The notes beneath the pieces are model-generated. The model was not told the DNA's origin and did not search any database. It was given only the letters and a program-made list of their open reading frames with translations. From positions 1 through 40,680 of the forward strand of contig SOJU01000260.1 of the NCBI GenBank assembly GCA_004376465.1: a stretch of 40,680 bases of DNA. The letters run 5' to 3'. This stretch comes from Anaerolineales bacterium. GTDB lineage: Bacteria; Chloroflexota; Anaerolineae; Anaerolineales; E44-bin32. Every line of letters begins with the position of its first letter. The first letter of the stretch is position 1. Below are positions 1 through 8,429 of the stretch, piece by piece. The translations under genes were made by a program, and so were the position numbers.

Positions 1-1027
1 TGAGTCCCGGAACGTTGAACCACAATAGAAAGGCCGTGCTGATCACAATAACAAGTACAACGGATGGGATTAGGAGGCTACGCAGGGGAAGTTGGGCTTG
101 CCTGGACGCTTTGACTTCAACGGATCCTTTTGCTGGTGTCACTTCACCATCACCACCGGACAATATAAAAGAGGAGGTAGTAGGTATTGTTCCGATCTCC
201 CCTTCGCGAATGTTTTGATAGAGCTCTTTGGTTGCCTTCGATGGTTCAACCCCGAACTCCTCGGCCGTGATACGCCGGCAGATGTCATACTGCTTCAGGG
301 CTGCGGAGCGCTTGCCGCTGCGCGCAAGCAGCCGCATCAGGATGCGGTGAGATTCCTCATTCCACGGCGTAAGTCTCACCAACCGTCGTGCATATTTACG
401 TGCTTCCTTTAATTCGTTTTCTTCTTCGAAGAACGTAATCAGCTCACGGTAGGCTCTTGCCGCTCGCTGCTGAAATAATTCTCGATTAATAAGCGCCCAT
501 TCCTCAAAAGCTTGACTGTCTGGAAGTGAGAATTCGGCCAGGAATTCCCCCTGGTACAACTCACTAGCCTGCTTCAGCAACTCTTCGCAGTCCTCGCAGC
601 CGCCACCTTCTTGATGGCTGTGATTAGCACAGTCATCCAAGAGTTCGCTGAACTCATTCACATCAATCCGCTGTGAACTTTCCAAATTGAATTGGATTTC
701 ATCACCAGAAATGAGCAGAAAAGGCAATGTGTTTTCTCTGTCACCCAGCACCTTCCGCAAATTGGCGATCGCTTGCTTAAGGTTATTCCTGGCCACGCCG
801 TTCGGTCTATTCGGCCAGAACATCTCGGCGAGAACGTTCCTGCGATGGGGCTGATCCGCTTCCACAGCCAGGAAGATCAACAAGCCGCGGATTTTATCCG
901 AGGCTATCCCGCGAATCGGTTTGTCGTCGAAAGCAATTTGAAGAGAACCGAAGAGGGTAATCCCTAATGTTGCGGGTGATCCTTGTGCTTGATCCATTCG
1001 TAAACCCAAACGGTTATGTACCATCAT
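1..1027 (-). CDS. BTAD/SARP-type transcriptional regulator with a transmembrane helix (partial)
   Basis: The minus-strand frame is open from about 1027 to the left edge, so the C-terminus is missing. The N-terminal ~100 residues look like the winged-helix DNA-binding domain of SARP/BTAD regulators: a GSLQIAFDD strand, the motif RGLLIFLAVEAD, then AEMFWP and NNLKQAIANLRKVLGD. An all-helical bacterial transcriptional activation domain follows, with YQGEFLAEF, WNEESHRILMRLLARSG and AEEFGVEPS. A short Ser/Thr/Gly linker leads to a hydrophobic stretch (about residues 317-338, bases 10-78) that reads as one membrane helix. In-frame ATGs lie at 1027, 1024 and 997; none has a good Shine-Dalgarno site, and I took the longest. 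The family binds DNA as activators, often controlling secondary metabolism or signalling in Actinobacteria and Chloroflexota. The membrane helix after the BTAD is unusual. Target genes are unknown; the divergent small gene at 1141 is the nearest candidate. Confidence 0.85.
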   Translation of the reverse strand, partial: MMVHNRLGLRMDQAQGSPATLGITLFGSLQIAFDDKPIRGIASDKIRGLLIFLAVEADQPHRRNVLAEMFWPNRPNGVARNNLKQAIANLRKVLGDRENTLPFLLISGDEIQFNLESSQRIDVNEFSELLDDCANHSHQEGGGCEDCEELLKQASELYQGEFLAEFSLPDSQAFEEWALINRELFQQRAARAYRELITFFEEENELKEARKYARRLVRLTPWNEESHRILMRLLARSGKRSAALKQYDICRRITAEEFGVEPSKATKELYQNIREGEIGTIPTTSSFILSGGDGEVTPAKGSVEVKASRQAQLPLRSLLIPSVVLVIVISTAFLLWFNVPGL

Positions 1028-1140
1028 AAAGGGAAAATAGTGTTGAAAGCAAGAAACAATCTTCGCTTTGTCCGTGATGTATTTACGATTGGATTACGTT
1101 TCATTTACGATCTTTTGTTTTGATATGAAAGAAATCACCA

Positions 1141-1356
1141 ATGGAACTAGACCATCAAGATAAAGACATTGGCGAGATGGGCTATCGGTCCTTCCTGCTG
1201 CGACTGTGGCGAGTGGACTCAGAGGGGAAACGCGCCTGGCGATTCTCGCTTGAGAATTCGACAACAGGAGAACGCCGAGGGTTTGCCAATTTGGGTGAGC
1301 TGTTGGCCTTCTTGCTCGAAGAGATTTGCAACGAACGGGCTAATGACCAGGTTTGA
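1141..1356 (+). CDS. Small FLLRLWR-type conserved protein (71 aa)
   Basis: A 71-residue protein starting with ATG, divergent from the BTAD regulator and separated from it by about 110 bp. It carries the pattern SFLLRLWRVDSEGKRAWRFSL, then a TGERRGFANLGELLAFLLEEI tail. As I recall, short proteins with an [FVL]-R-[LV]-W-R strand, a W-R-x-[SG] strand and a GxxxxFxxLxELLAFL helix are common in Chloroflexota genomes, where they lie beside BTAD or LuxR-like regulators. The predicted fold would be two or three beta strands followed by one helix. No catalytic motif, signal peptide or membrane segment is visible. Function is unknown; pairing with the regulator suggests a regulatory or accessory role, but that is inference. 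Confidence 0.75.
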   Translation: MELDHQDKDIGEMGYRSFLLRLWRVDSEGKRAWRFSLENSTTGERRGFANLGELLAFLLEEICNERANDQV

Positions 1357-1496
1357 GTATTCGTTATGGAAATGGAATTGGAAGAACACCAGGGGTTCGC
1401 TTTGAGTGAAAGTTGATTGTGAGGAGGGCTGTATTGGAGAGCACTGCAAGGAAAAATGGCGAACTGAAGGCTGTTTACAGCACGCGAAGTAAATTA

Positions 1497-1521
1497 CCCC
1501 GAAGCAAGCTACGGGGCATTC
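1497..1521. repeat. REP-like palindrome, copy 1
   Basis: An imperfect hairpin: CCCCG, one mismatch, AGC-AA-GCT, one mismatch, CGGGG, followed by CATTC. It shares the scheme CCCGnnAGCAAGCTnnCGGGnATTC with the element at 1579-1603. The pair sits in the non-coding stretch before the lipoprotein gene. It resembles scattered REP-type extragenic palindromes. Confidence 0.55.
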
Positions 1522-1541
1522 ACAAAGGAACAATCGTCATA

Positions 1542-1556
1542 GGGGCTGCCGCCCCC
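1542..1556. repeat. GC-rich hairpin between the two REP-like elements
   Basis: GGGGC and GCCCC flank a short TGCC loop, placing a compact GC-rich hairpin between the two REP-like palindromes. No T-run follows, so it is not an obvious intrinsic terminator. It may simply be part of the same repeat cluster. Confidence 0.35.
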
Positions 1557-1578
1557 AAACCCCTGCTTGCCCATTCAT

Positions 1579-1603
1579 CCCGCCAGCAAGCTGACGGGTA
1601 TTC
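1579..1603. repeat. REP-like palindrome, copy 2
   Basis: CCCG, one mismatch, CAGC-AA-GCTG, one mismatch, CGGG, followed by TATTC. The central AGCAAGCT and the trailing ATTC match copy 1 at 1497-1521. The two copies are in the same orientation, about 80 bp apart. Confidence 0.55.
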
Positions 1604-1641
1604 TGGGAATACTAATAAAGTATAGCGAAAAAGGAGAAGAT

Positions 1642-2733
1642 ATGTCTTTCAAAAGATTTTTACAATGGAGTTTATTGTTCCTCTTATTGGGTAGCGGCTT
1701 GCTGATCAGCTGCGGCCCATCACCGGAAGAAATCGCGGCAACAGAGGTTGCTCTTACAGCCGCTGCCGTGACGGACACCCCAATTCCAACACCGACTGAT
1801 ACCCCTACACCCACCGCAACTCCAGTGCCCTATGACCTATCTGTGATAGTAACAGGAGAAGAGGATGCTCCTATTGTTGGAGCCCACGTTGTACTGGCAG
1901 AAGTCGTGGATGAAACTGGATCACAGACTACGGATGATGTCGGTCAAGTGTTCTGGTATGACCTCCCCGGAGAGACGGTGAACATCTCGATTAGCGCTCA
2001 GGGTTATTTCCCACTTGATGTGACCGATTCCGTTGAACATGGAATCAATCAGATAACCATATCCTTAGAGCGAGACCCGCATGGTGTGCTACCTTCCGAG
2101 GCATGTGCGCCGGGTGAGCGTCTGCTTTATATAGAGGACTTCCAGGATGGCAAAGCGCAGGGATGGGAAGAAATTGAGTTCCGTGCACAGGGATGGGACC
2201 TGGGTCCATTTCCAGATGCACCAGGAGATCGAGTGGTAATCCATCATGCAGATAATGATGGCCAGGTCTGGTTGCAGGATCACAAATTCGAGGACACCGT
2301 ATTTCGCCTCCAAATTATGCCTCAAGGTCGTGTAGTGATCGTAGTCGCTAATGATTGGGTGGTCGTGCCATATGAAATTGAGGAGGGAACAGTCAATTTT
2401 TCGGCATATTCGGTATTTTTCGACCCTGGCGGCACTAACAAGTTTCGTGCACAAGACCCTTTCCGGACTATCGAACTAGGTGGTGCCAATCCAATCTTGA
2501 GAAGAGGGGAATGGCACAACATCGAAATGAGCACCTTTGATGGAACATTTGAGGTCTGGTTGGATGGGTGGCGAATATTAACTTATAAAGACCCACACCC
2601 TCTGCCGGCCGGCACAGTGGCCATACAAGTCTGGCCATCCGAGGACGAGGGGGCGACTGCATATTTCAACAATCTGGCTGTCTGCGAATTAACGGCACCA
2701 TTCGTTACAAAGCCTACACCTGAATCTCAGTAG
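1642..2733 (+). CDS. Secreted lipoprotein with Thr-Pro linker, CarboxypepD-reg-like domain and concanavalin-like domain
   Basis: The ATG at 1642 is preceded by AAGGAG at 1631-1636; the same frame extends upstream through the repeat region but lacks support there. Residues 1-24 form a lipoprotein signal ending in LISC, with Cys24 as the lipidation site. A Thr/Pro-rich linker (about residues 48-65) of the kind common in Chloroflexota follows. Residues ~68-145 look like a carboxypeptidase-regulatory or Ig-like beta sandwich (PIVGAHVVL, TTDDVGQVFW, VNISISAQGYFPL). Residues ~165-350 look like a concanavalin-type jelly-roll (LYIEDFQDGKAQGWE, GEWHNIEMSTFDG, EVWLDGW, AYFNNLAVCEL), similar to LamG or DUF1080-like folds that bind sugars or proteins. 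The protein would be anchored outside the membrane; its ligand is unknown. A hairpin terminator follows closely. Confidence 0.85.
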   Translation: MSFKRFLQWSLLFLLLGSGLLISCGPSPEEIAATEVALTAAAVTDTPIPTPTDTPTPTATPVPYDLSVIVTGEEDAPIVGAHVVLAEVVDETGSQTTDDVGQVFWYDLPGETVNISISAQGYFPLDVTDSVEHGINQITISLERDPHGVLPSEACAPGERLLYIEDFQDGKAQGWEEIEFRAQGWDLGPFPDAPGDRVVIHHADNDGQVWLQDHKFEDTVFRLQIMPQGRVVIVVANDWVVVPYEIEEGTVNFSAYSVFFDPGGTNKFRAQDPFRTIELGGANPILRRGEWHNIEMSTFDGTFEVWLDGWRILTYKDPHPLPAGTVAIQVWPSEDEGATAYFNNLAVCELTAPFVTKPTPESQ

Positions 2734-2760
2734 GAGGGTCGTTACTACACAGGATTCTGA

Positions 2761-2788
2761 TGCCCCCGACCTTAGTGGGTCGGGGGCA
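2761..2788 (+). terminator. Stem-loop terminator after the lipoprotein gene
   Basis: TGCCCCCGACC pairs perfectly with GGTCGGGGGCA around a TTAG(T) loop, 27 bases after the lipoprotein stop codon. The following bases are only moderately T-rich, so termination is likely but perhaps not strictly intrinsic. Confidence 0.65.
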
Positions 2789-2890
2789 CATTTCCTGTCT
2801 AGGTAAAATCCAACTTTGATAAGAACCCTGGAATGTGCAACAATGGTTACTGCGTGATAAAGGCGCGACTCAAGGAAAAGGAGGATTGCA

Positions 2891-3568
2891 ATGGCACAAG
2901 CAGGAATACACGGCATGGTAGCAATGGCGGTGCGCAAATGGACCCCTGGTCGGAAATGGTTGATGCTCGGCATTGTTCTCGGCAACATCCTTCCTGATGC
3001 CGACAATATCGCCGTAGCCATTGCTACGTTAACTGGGAACTCTACGGAAGGGTTACATCGAACCTTCACCCACAGCCTTTTCTTCGTTGCTGCAATCATC
3101 CTTCTCGGTTACATCGTGGCCGCGATCACCAAACGCTCCACATGGAAAAACCTGGGTGTTGGATTAGGCATAGGTGTTTTGATGCACATCCTGCTCGATC
3201 TGTTGATCTGGTTCAATGGCCTAGAAATCCTGTGGCCGATTCCCTCCTGGATCAACTTCTGGGGCGGTGTCACCCCTCCAGTGTGGTGGAGTAAGTTGAT
3301 GATGCCGACCGAGTTTCTCTTTTTCGCTCTGCTCTTTCTCTTGTTCGCAAAGCTAGCTCGCAAACAAAACACGGATACGGACTACTTACGCAAGCTCTCG
3401 ATATGGACCTATATCCAGTTTGCCCTGTTTGTCGTCTTCACCGTGTTGGTCTACACAATGCAGAAAGGGTTCATGACTCCCTACGGCGCAATCTATCTTC
3501 TGTCACTTGGGCTCGCCTTTGCAGTGACGATTAGAATGAGAGAGACGATCGAGACGCCCGTACCGTAA
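2891..3568 (+). CDS. DUF457/YdjM-type membrane-bound metal-dependent hydrolase family protein
   Basis: ATG at 2891 with AAGGAGG at 2878-2884, an ideal ribosome binding site. The 225-residue protein has an early His (AGIHGMVA), the motif GNILPDADN near residue 38, and HRTFTHSL near residue 57. These are the conserved features of the DUF457/YdjM family, annotated as membrane-bound metal-dependent hydrolases. About six hydrophobic segments can be seen, for example LGVGLGIGVLMHILLDLLIW and FALFVVFTVLVY. The Asp and His residues in and between the early segments could bind a metal. The substrate is not known for most of the family; YdjM in E. coli is LexA-regulated, but no LexA site was identified here. 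It is a single gene between terminator-like structures. Confidence 0.85.
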   Translation: MAQAGIHGMVAMAVRKWTPGRKWLMLGIVLGNILPDADNIAVAIATLTGNSTEGLHRTFTHSLFFVAAIILLGYIVAAITKRSTWKNLGVGLGIGVLMHILLDLLIWFNGLEILWPIPSWINFWGGVTPPVWWSKLMMPTEFLFFALLFLLFAKLARKQNTDTDYLRKLSIWTYIQFALFVVFTVLVYTMQKGFMTPYGAIYLLSLGLAFAVTIRMRETIETPVP

Positions 3569-3856
3569 GATACAGTGGTTATCTAACGGGACCCATTCCA
3601 CCCATCAAAACCAACCCATGCCATGATTTTGCGCGTCCACCTCCTCTGAGCAGCGTGTACGGACCGGAGCATACAACTGTGTCAACTCTACACAGGACAT
3701 GGTATGCTCCTTCGCGGTGAAGCCGACGGAAGCCACCATCGCGGTATGCGTGGGCGATTTTCTAAGCCAGAGAACTTGAGCGAATTGCCCGTAATCGTGC
3801 TGTAAGTTTCCAATTTACTCTTCACACGATCGCCACATGCTTATATGGAGGGGACG
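3569..3856. other. Intergenic region with tandem stem-loops (possible non-coding RNA)
   Basis: No open reading frame of merit lies in this 288-bp stretch. At 3666-3710 there is a nested inverted repeat: GGAGCATAC pairs with GTATGCTCC outside, and CTGTGT pairs with ACACAG inside around a 7-base loop. A second weaker hairpin follows at about 3713-3748 (CGCGGTG against CACC-AT-CGCG). There is no T-tract behind the first stem. It could be a terminator-like structure for the gene before it, a structured leader for the peptidase gene, or a small RNA. Confidence 0.45.
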
Positions 3857-5218
3857 ATGTCCCGGAGAATTCAATTCGCGTTCCTGCTGGTCTTCGCTGC
3901 ACTCCTGGTGATCAACCCGCATGGAGCCACAGCGCAAGAGAACCCGCCCATCCGTGTCGTCGCGATTACGATTGATAATAACTATCCTGATGGACTGACA
4001 TTTCACATCCACGCCGTTGCGGATTCCCCCATCACGAACATCATGCTGTACTACAAGGATCAAGGTGATATATCCACCACGCGTCAACCCGTTGAATTTG
4101 AATCGGGCACCGAGGTGGTCGCTTCCTATACCTGGGACACTTCACGGTTCACAGTTGCACCGAGCAGTCCGATCTTCTTCCATTGGACCCTTGAAGACGA
4201 GCAAGGTAACAAACTCACAACCCCCGAGGAGTTGGTTTATTACGACGATCTTCGGTTCCCCTGGATGGAGATCAGCGATCCGGAACTGATCGTGCGCTGG
4301 TATGACGGCACGGATGCCTTCGGTCAATTCATCTACGACGCGGCGAGACAAGCGCTGACGCGGATGGAGGAACAGACGGGCGAGCAGCTGGATTTCCCCA
4401 TATTTGTGCTTGTTTATGCCAACCAGGAAGATTTTGCCTCTTGGCATTTCTTCGTCGATGACTGGGTCGGAGGTCAGGCTTTTACACCACTGGGGATCAC
4501 CACAGATATCATCTCACCTTACTCTAATCCGGATTGGATCCTGGCTGTCGTCCCCCATGAGATCGCCCACCTTTTCTTTTATCAGGTCATGGATTCCCCA
4601 TTCGCTTCATGGCCTTCATGGCTGGACGAGGGGTTGGCCCAGTATTATGAAGCGACCGATCCGCTCCCAGCTTTAGAGCACGTCGAATCTGCGGCCAGGG
4701 GAGAGACCTTGCTCCCTCTGCTCTCCCTGACCGGTGGTTTTGGGCGCGATCCTGAGCAGGTGAGGCTTTCCTATGATGAATCCCTCAGCGTTGTGATCTT
4801 TATTCTTGAGACCTGGGGAGAGGCGGGACTGCAGAGTCTCATCGAAGTATTCCGAACGGGGGAGAACCCGCGGCCGGCGATAGAAATCGCGCTCGGTCTG
4901 ACCTGGGAGGAGTTTGAAGCCGCCTGGATAACCTGGATGGGGGTCCCAGCAACACCGAAGCCCTCACCGGTTCCAACGGCTACGTTCGTCTATCCCACGG
5001 CTCCCAGCGGCTGGCCCACACCGACTAAGCTTATAAAAGCAACAGCGACAGAGAGCCCAGGATCGACATCATCTGATCTGAGCTCAACGCCCGAGCCTTC
5101 TGCTGTCAACGGCAAAGGGAGTTTGTCCAAGTTGCTTTGTGGAGGATCGACTTTTGGAGCGCTGCTCTTGCCTGCATTGGTTTGGATGGCCCGACGCAGG
5201 GAAGAAATTTTAGCATAG
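3857..5218 (+). CDS. Secreted gluzincin-type metallopeptidase (peptidase MA-like)
   Basis: Start chosen at ATG 3857 because GGAGG at 3847-3851 lies five bases before it; the in-frame ATG at 3845 overlaps that site. The 453-aa protein begins with a classical signal peptide ending near ATA-Q (residue ~28). A beta-rich domain of about 110 residues follows, then the peptidase domain. Zinc-binding HEIAH is at residues 234-238 and the third ligand is Glu258 in WLDEGLAQY, the arrangement of MA-clan gluzincins such as the peptidase MA family. A Thr/Pro-rich spacer and a C-terminal hydrophobic segment ending in basic residues (ALVWMARRREE) suggest it stays anchored to the membrane with the catalytic part outside. 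The substrate is not predictable. The gene stands alone before a convergent trehalose gene. Confidence 0.88.
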   Translation: MSRRIQFAFLLVFAALLVINPHGATAQENPPIRVVAITIDNNYPDGLTFHIHAVADSPITNIMLYYKDQGDISTTRQPVEFESGTEVVASYTWDTSRFTVAPSSPIFFHWTLEDEQGNKLTTPEELVYYDDLRFPWMEISDPELIVRWYDGTDAFGQFIYDAARQALTRMEEQTGEQLDFPIFVLVYANQEDFASWHFFVDDWVGGQAFTPLGITTDIISPYSNPDWILAVVPHEIAHLFFYQVMDSPFASWPSWLDEGLAQYYEATDPLPALEHVESAARGETLLPLLSLTGGFGRDPEQVRLSYDESLSVVIFILETWGEAGLQSLIEVFRTGENPRPAIEIALGLTWEEFEAAWITWMGVPATPKPSPVPTATFVYPTAPSGWPTPTKLIKATATESPGSTSSDLSSTPEPSAVNGKGSLSKLLCGGSTFGALLLPALVWMARRREEILA

Positions 5219-5387
5219 CTGCACTCTACCGCAGGAGCTTAAACTCCAAATAAAATCCAACCGCATTATGCCGTTTGGCACTCAAGATGATTCTCATGCC
5301 GCTAGGTCACAGCCCGCAGAGCACCCCGCAGGAGACACACCAAGAGCGCGCCCGGAGTTCGAATGCAGTCCGAAGTCAAATCAATGC

Positions 5388-5421
5388 AAAAGAGGCGGAT
5401 CATCGCTGGTCCGCCTCTTTT
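5388..5421. terminator. Bidirectional intrinsic terminator
   Basis: AAAAGAGGCGGA (5388-5399) pairs with TCCGCCTCTTTT (5410-5421) around a 10-base loop. The A/T ends give a U-tract on either strand, so it can stop both the peptidase transcript and the convergent trehalose gene transcript. Confidence 0.9.
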
Positions 5422-5450
5422 ATTAAGTTCAGCCAATACCTGGGGATAGA

Positions 5451-7661
5451 TTAATTCAATTCCTTCAGTAGACTGCGCACTTCATCCGGGTCGGAGAGGA
5501 AGTATCGAGCCTTCGACCGCTCGGGGACACCGATCTTCACCGTCCAACCCGATTCGGGGATCACTTCAAAGAGCGCCTCATCGGTAACGTCATCGCCAAC
5601 CGCCAGGATGAAATCGAAGGGTGGTTTCGCGGACAGCCATGGGTGTGCGGCCCGCCCCTTGCTTACGGTGCTCGGTTTAACTTCCACAACTTTATGCCCC
5701 TGTAAGATGTGCAGTGAAGTGTTGGCGATATAACCTTCGATGGTGTCAATCAGCTCAACGGCACGCTGAGAACCCAGGCCGGGGTCAGCCCGGCGGTAAT
5801 GCCACACTAGCGCCCTTCCTTTCTCCTCCAGAAGAGCGCCTGGGGTGCGATCGACGAACATTTCAAATACCGGCCTTAACTGCTCCTTCCAGTCATCGGT
5901 GAAATCCTCATCAATCTGCTCCCACTGTTTCTGGTCGGCATGGCGGACCATCGCCCCGTGTTCGGCAACGAGATCCATTCCCACCTCGCCCAGCCAGTCA
6001 TCGAGAGTCTCCGCATCGCGGCCGCTGATGATGACCATTGTGTTTTTTGGATCACATGCGAGCGGCGTGAGCACTGCGATTAATTCTTCGTCAGGTTTCG
6101 CCCTTTTGGGGGTGGGGGCAAATGGAACAAGCGTCCCATCGTAGTCAAGTAGGAGCAATCGGCGTTCCGCGCCATCATACGCCTGTAACAACTCCTGTTT
6201 CAGCTTCCCCTGCAGGCGCTTGGGAAGGTGGAGCCTGCGCACCTCCTGCACCTTTGCAAGCTGACTCAGGAAATCATCTGCCCAACGCTCTGTATCATAA
6301 CGGCGAAGCCGGGCACGCATGGTCGCGTTGCGCGCCTGTTGTTCCTCGAGGGGCATTTCCAGAGCCTGATGCAGAGCTTCCACGAGCATTTCTTCATTAT
6401 GCGGATTGACGATGATCGCTTCACCCAATTCCGCCGCTGCGCCGGCTGTTTCACTCAGCACGAGAACCCCCGTCCCATCCGGTCGTGAGATTAGATATTC
6501 CTTGGCCACGAGATTCATCCCATCCCTCAAGGGCGTAACCAGCGTGACATCCGCCATGAGGTACAGCGCGATAAGCTGCTCAAAGGGAACAGATCGATAA
6601 AGATAGGTGATCGGCGCCCAGCCAGGTTGGCTGAGCTGCCCGTTGATACGTCCGATTAACTCATCAACCTGGCTTTTTAGATTCTGATACTCTGGCACAC
6701 GTGTCCGCGAAGGGACCAACAATGACAGCATGGTCACGCGCCCTAGCCAATCCGGATGGCGTGAGAGAAATTTCTCGAAGGCGTTTAGACGCTGGATGAT
6801 GCCTTTCGAGAAGTCCAGCCGGTCTACGGTGAGAATAACTTTGTGCTCCCCAACTTGCTGGCGTAAAGCTTCAAGTTCATGTTTGACTTCCGGCATTTCG
6901 TGGGCGGTGCTATAGCGGTTAATGTCCACGCCCAGCGGGAATGTGTCTACTTTAATGGCGCGATCACCGACTGTCACTCGCCCAAAATCTTGTTCTAGCC
7001 CCTGGATGCGCAATAAACTACTCAAGAAATGGCGTGCGTAATCGTATGTATGAAAACCGACCAGATCCGCGCCGGTTAGGCCCTTGAGAATCTCTTCTCT
7101 CCAGGGAAGCATCCGGAAGATCTCATACGATGGAAACGGTATATGCAGGAAAAAACCAATTGCCGCATCCGGCAGTGATTCGCGCAACATGGCAGGCAGC
7201 AATAGCAAGTGGTAATCGTGAACCCAGATGGTGTCACCCGGTAGAGCGACCTCGAGAACTTTCTCACAAAAGCGTGCGTTCACCTCCTGGTATGCCTGCC
7301 ACTCCAGATGATCATAGTGCGCATATTGTGGGAAGTAGTGAAAGAGCGGCCAGATTGACCCGTTCGAGAAGCCGTTATAGTAGAGGTCGAACTGCTTCCC
7401 GGGCAAGAAGATCGGAACGCTGCCGAACTCGTCGGATAGTCTCTTGGAGATTTTCGCCTGCTGCTCGGGATTATCCTCATGAATGCCTGGCACACCCAGC
7501 CAGAGCATATCCATCTCCTCCCGCACTGCGTTCAGTGTCGTCGCCAAGCCGCCGACACTGGGATTATAGATGTATCCGCCGTCATCCCTTTCCAAGCTTA
7601 CGGGAAGCCGGTTGGAAACCACAATCAACCGCTGCTGCCGGTCTTTAGTTTTCGCATGCAT
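5451..7661 (-). CDS. otsAB: Bifunctional trehalose-6-phosphate synthase/trehalose-6-phosphatase
   Basis: The 736-residue protein joins two enzymes. Residues ~10-475 are a GT20 glycosyltransferase (OtsA type), transferring glucose from a nucleotide sugar to glucose-6-phosphate. Visible motifs are [51 protein letters not shown] and [11 protein letters not shown]. Residues ~490-735 are a HAD-type trehalose-6-phosphate phosphatase (OtsB type) with [12 protein letters not shown] near residue 500 and [12 protein letters not shown] near the C-terminus. The two steps therefore run on one cytoplasmic polypeptide and yield free trehalose, a compatible solute and stress protectant. The ATG at 7661 has an AGGTG site about five bases upstream. 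Such fusions are known in several bacteria and in eukaryotes. The gene is monocistronic, with a strong terminator at 5388-5421. Confidence 0.96.
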   Translation of the reverse strand: MHAKTKDRQQRLIVVSNRLPVSLERDDGGYIYNPSVGGLATTLNAVREEMDMLWLGVPGIHEDNPEQQAKISKRLSDEFGSVPIFLPGKQFDLYYNGFSNGSIWPLFHYFPQYAHYDHLEWQAYQEVNARFCEKVLEVALPGDTIWVHDYHLLLLPAMLRESLPDAAIGFFLHIPFPSYEIFRMLPWREEILKGLTGADLVGFHTYDYARHFLSSLLRIQGLEQDFGRVTVGDRAIKVDTFPLGVDINRYSTAHEMPEVKHELEALRQQVGEHKVILTVDRLDFSKGIIQRLNAFEKFLSRHPDWLGRVTMLSLLVPSRTRVPEYQNLKSQVDELIGRINGQLSQPGWAPITYLYRSVPFEQLIALYLMADVTLVTPLRDGMNLVAKEYLISRPDGTGVLVLSETAGAAAELGEAIIVNPHNEEMLVEALHQALEMPLEEQQARNATMRARLRRYDTERWADDFLSQLAKVQEVRRLHLPKRLQGKLKQELLQAYDGAERRLLLLDYDGTLVPFAPTPKRAKPDEELIAVLTPLACDPKNTMVIISGRDAETLDDWLGEVGMDLVAEHGAMVRHADQKQWEQIDEDFTDDWKEQLRPVFEMFVDRTPGALLEEKGRALVWHYRRADPGLGSQRAVELIDTIEGYIANTSLHILQGHKVVEVKPSTVSKGRAAHPWLSAKPPFDFILAVGDDVTDEALFEVIPESGWTVKIGVPERSKARYFLSDPDEVRSLLKELN

Positions 7662-7863
7662 GGAGCACCTGCATTCTGACTTGAGCTGTCAACATCCGGA
7701 CAGATTGTATTGGTCGCATAGAGCGGGAGAGTGCCTCTCAATCAGGCATACGTTCATTTTGTTCGTACCGCTTTGGCGAGCATCTTCCACCCGCTGCTCT
7801 CAGAGGCAATTTGTCTTTCTGCTTCTACACTCGACAGAATTTCTTCCTTATCGGGAAGCTGGC

Positions 7864-8031
7864 TTACTCTTCCGGTCCTTCCCACCAAGGTTGATAACGG
7901 CGGACCTTATCAATCAGTTTCTTCTTCGTTTTGGCGTCTGTCGCTACCGCCAGTTCCTTCTTCAGCAACCTCATTTTCTTTTGGCGGCGTTGTCGGCGTC
8001 TTCGTTTGCGATCTTTTTCAGTCAGTGGCAT
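7864..8031 (-). CDS. Small Arg/Lys-rich basic protein (55 aa)
   Basis: A short minus-strand gene translating to 55 residues: it begins MPLTEKDRKRRRRQRRQKK, continues with LLKKELAVATDAKTKKKLIDK and ends with RRYQPWWEGPEE. GGAGGT (8041-8046 on the opposite strand) lies nine bases before the ATG, which is strong support for translation. The composition suggests two basic helices and an aromatic tail. It resembles short proteins of Chloroflexota annotated with a DUF6800-like name; I recall this family only loosely. Nucleic-acid or ribosome binding is plausible from the charge, but no function is established. It sits alone upstream of the trehalose gene, which is co-directional, with about 200 bp between them. 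Confidence 0.75.
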   Translation of the reverse strand: MPLTEKDRKRRRRQRRQKKMRLLKKELAVATDAKTKKKLIDKVRRYQPWWEGPEE

Positions 8032-8429
8032 TCGTTCTAGACCTCCATTTATTCAAGGGTGTTGCTTGCTCCAAGCCAACATTATATAGATATATGATAA
8101 CGCATCTACGATGGTAGCGCCGGATCTACTCGCGCCATATCCACAGTTATCAACTGGGCATGAGCAGGCCAGCGATGGACCACCTCCCATGTCTAGTTTT
8201 CAATAAGCTTTTGTTTCAATCGTGTGACAGTCCCCGATTATTAACGATTTATTAATCCTTTTGTTGTATGATATTCATGGTGGGGAACGGTTTTTTAGGC
8301 ATGGTTTGGTTTAACTCCTTTATGAATATCCAACTTCGCCACAAGTAATTATCCCTTCCATTGGTTTAGCGTAAAAAATCCTGATCCATTCCTTGTAGAT
8401 ATGGATCATCTTAAGGGCGTGACCTGCTT
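8032..8429. other. Intergenic region between the basic-protein gene and the sigma factor gene
   Basis: This 398-bp stretch has no convincing gene. It must hold divergent promoters. On the minus strand a TATAAT-like hexamer is at 8081-8086 without a clear -35. On the plus strand TATGAT is at 8267-8272. One DnaA-box-like 9-mer (ATATCCACA) is at 8137-8145. The long AT-rich leader before the sigma gene (8220-8400) might carry regulation, but I see no strong stem-loop. Confidence 0.4.
8267..8272 (+). promoter_or_regulatory. Possible -10 hexamer upstream of the sigma factor gene
   Basis: TATGAT matches the -10 consensus in five of six positions and lies in an AT-rich stretch about 160 bases before the sigma factor start. 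No good -35 sits at 16-18 bases upstream, so this is only a candidate. Confidence 0.25.

Noticed and set aside
1413-1625. A 70-codon open frame on the plus strand
   Set aside because: It spans the two REP-like palindromes, has no ribosome binding site and no recognisable protein pattern; it is best read as non-coding repeat sequence.
7570-8117. Two overlapping plus-strand open frames (156 and 128 codons)
   Set aside because: They are antisense to the trehalose gene start and to the 55-aa basic gene, which has the far better ribosome binding site and composition.
8137-8145. DnaA-box-like 9-mer ATATCCACA beside TTATCAAC
   Set aside because: A single imperfect box without a cluster, a dnaA or dnaN neighbour or an AT-rich unwinding region is not evidence for an origin.
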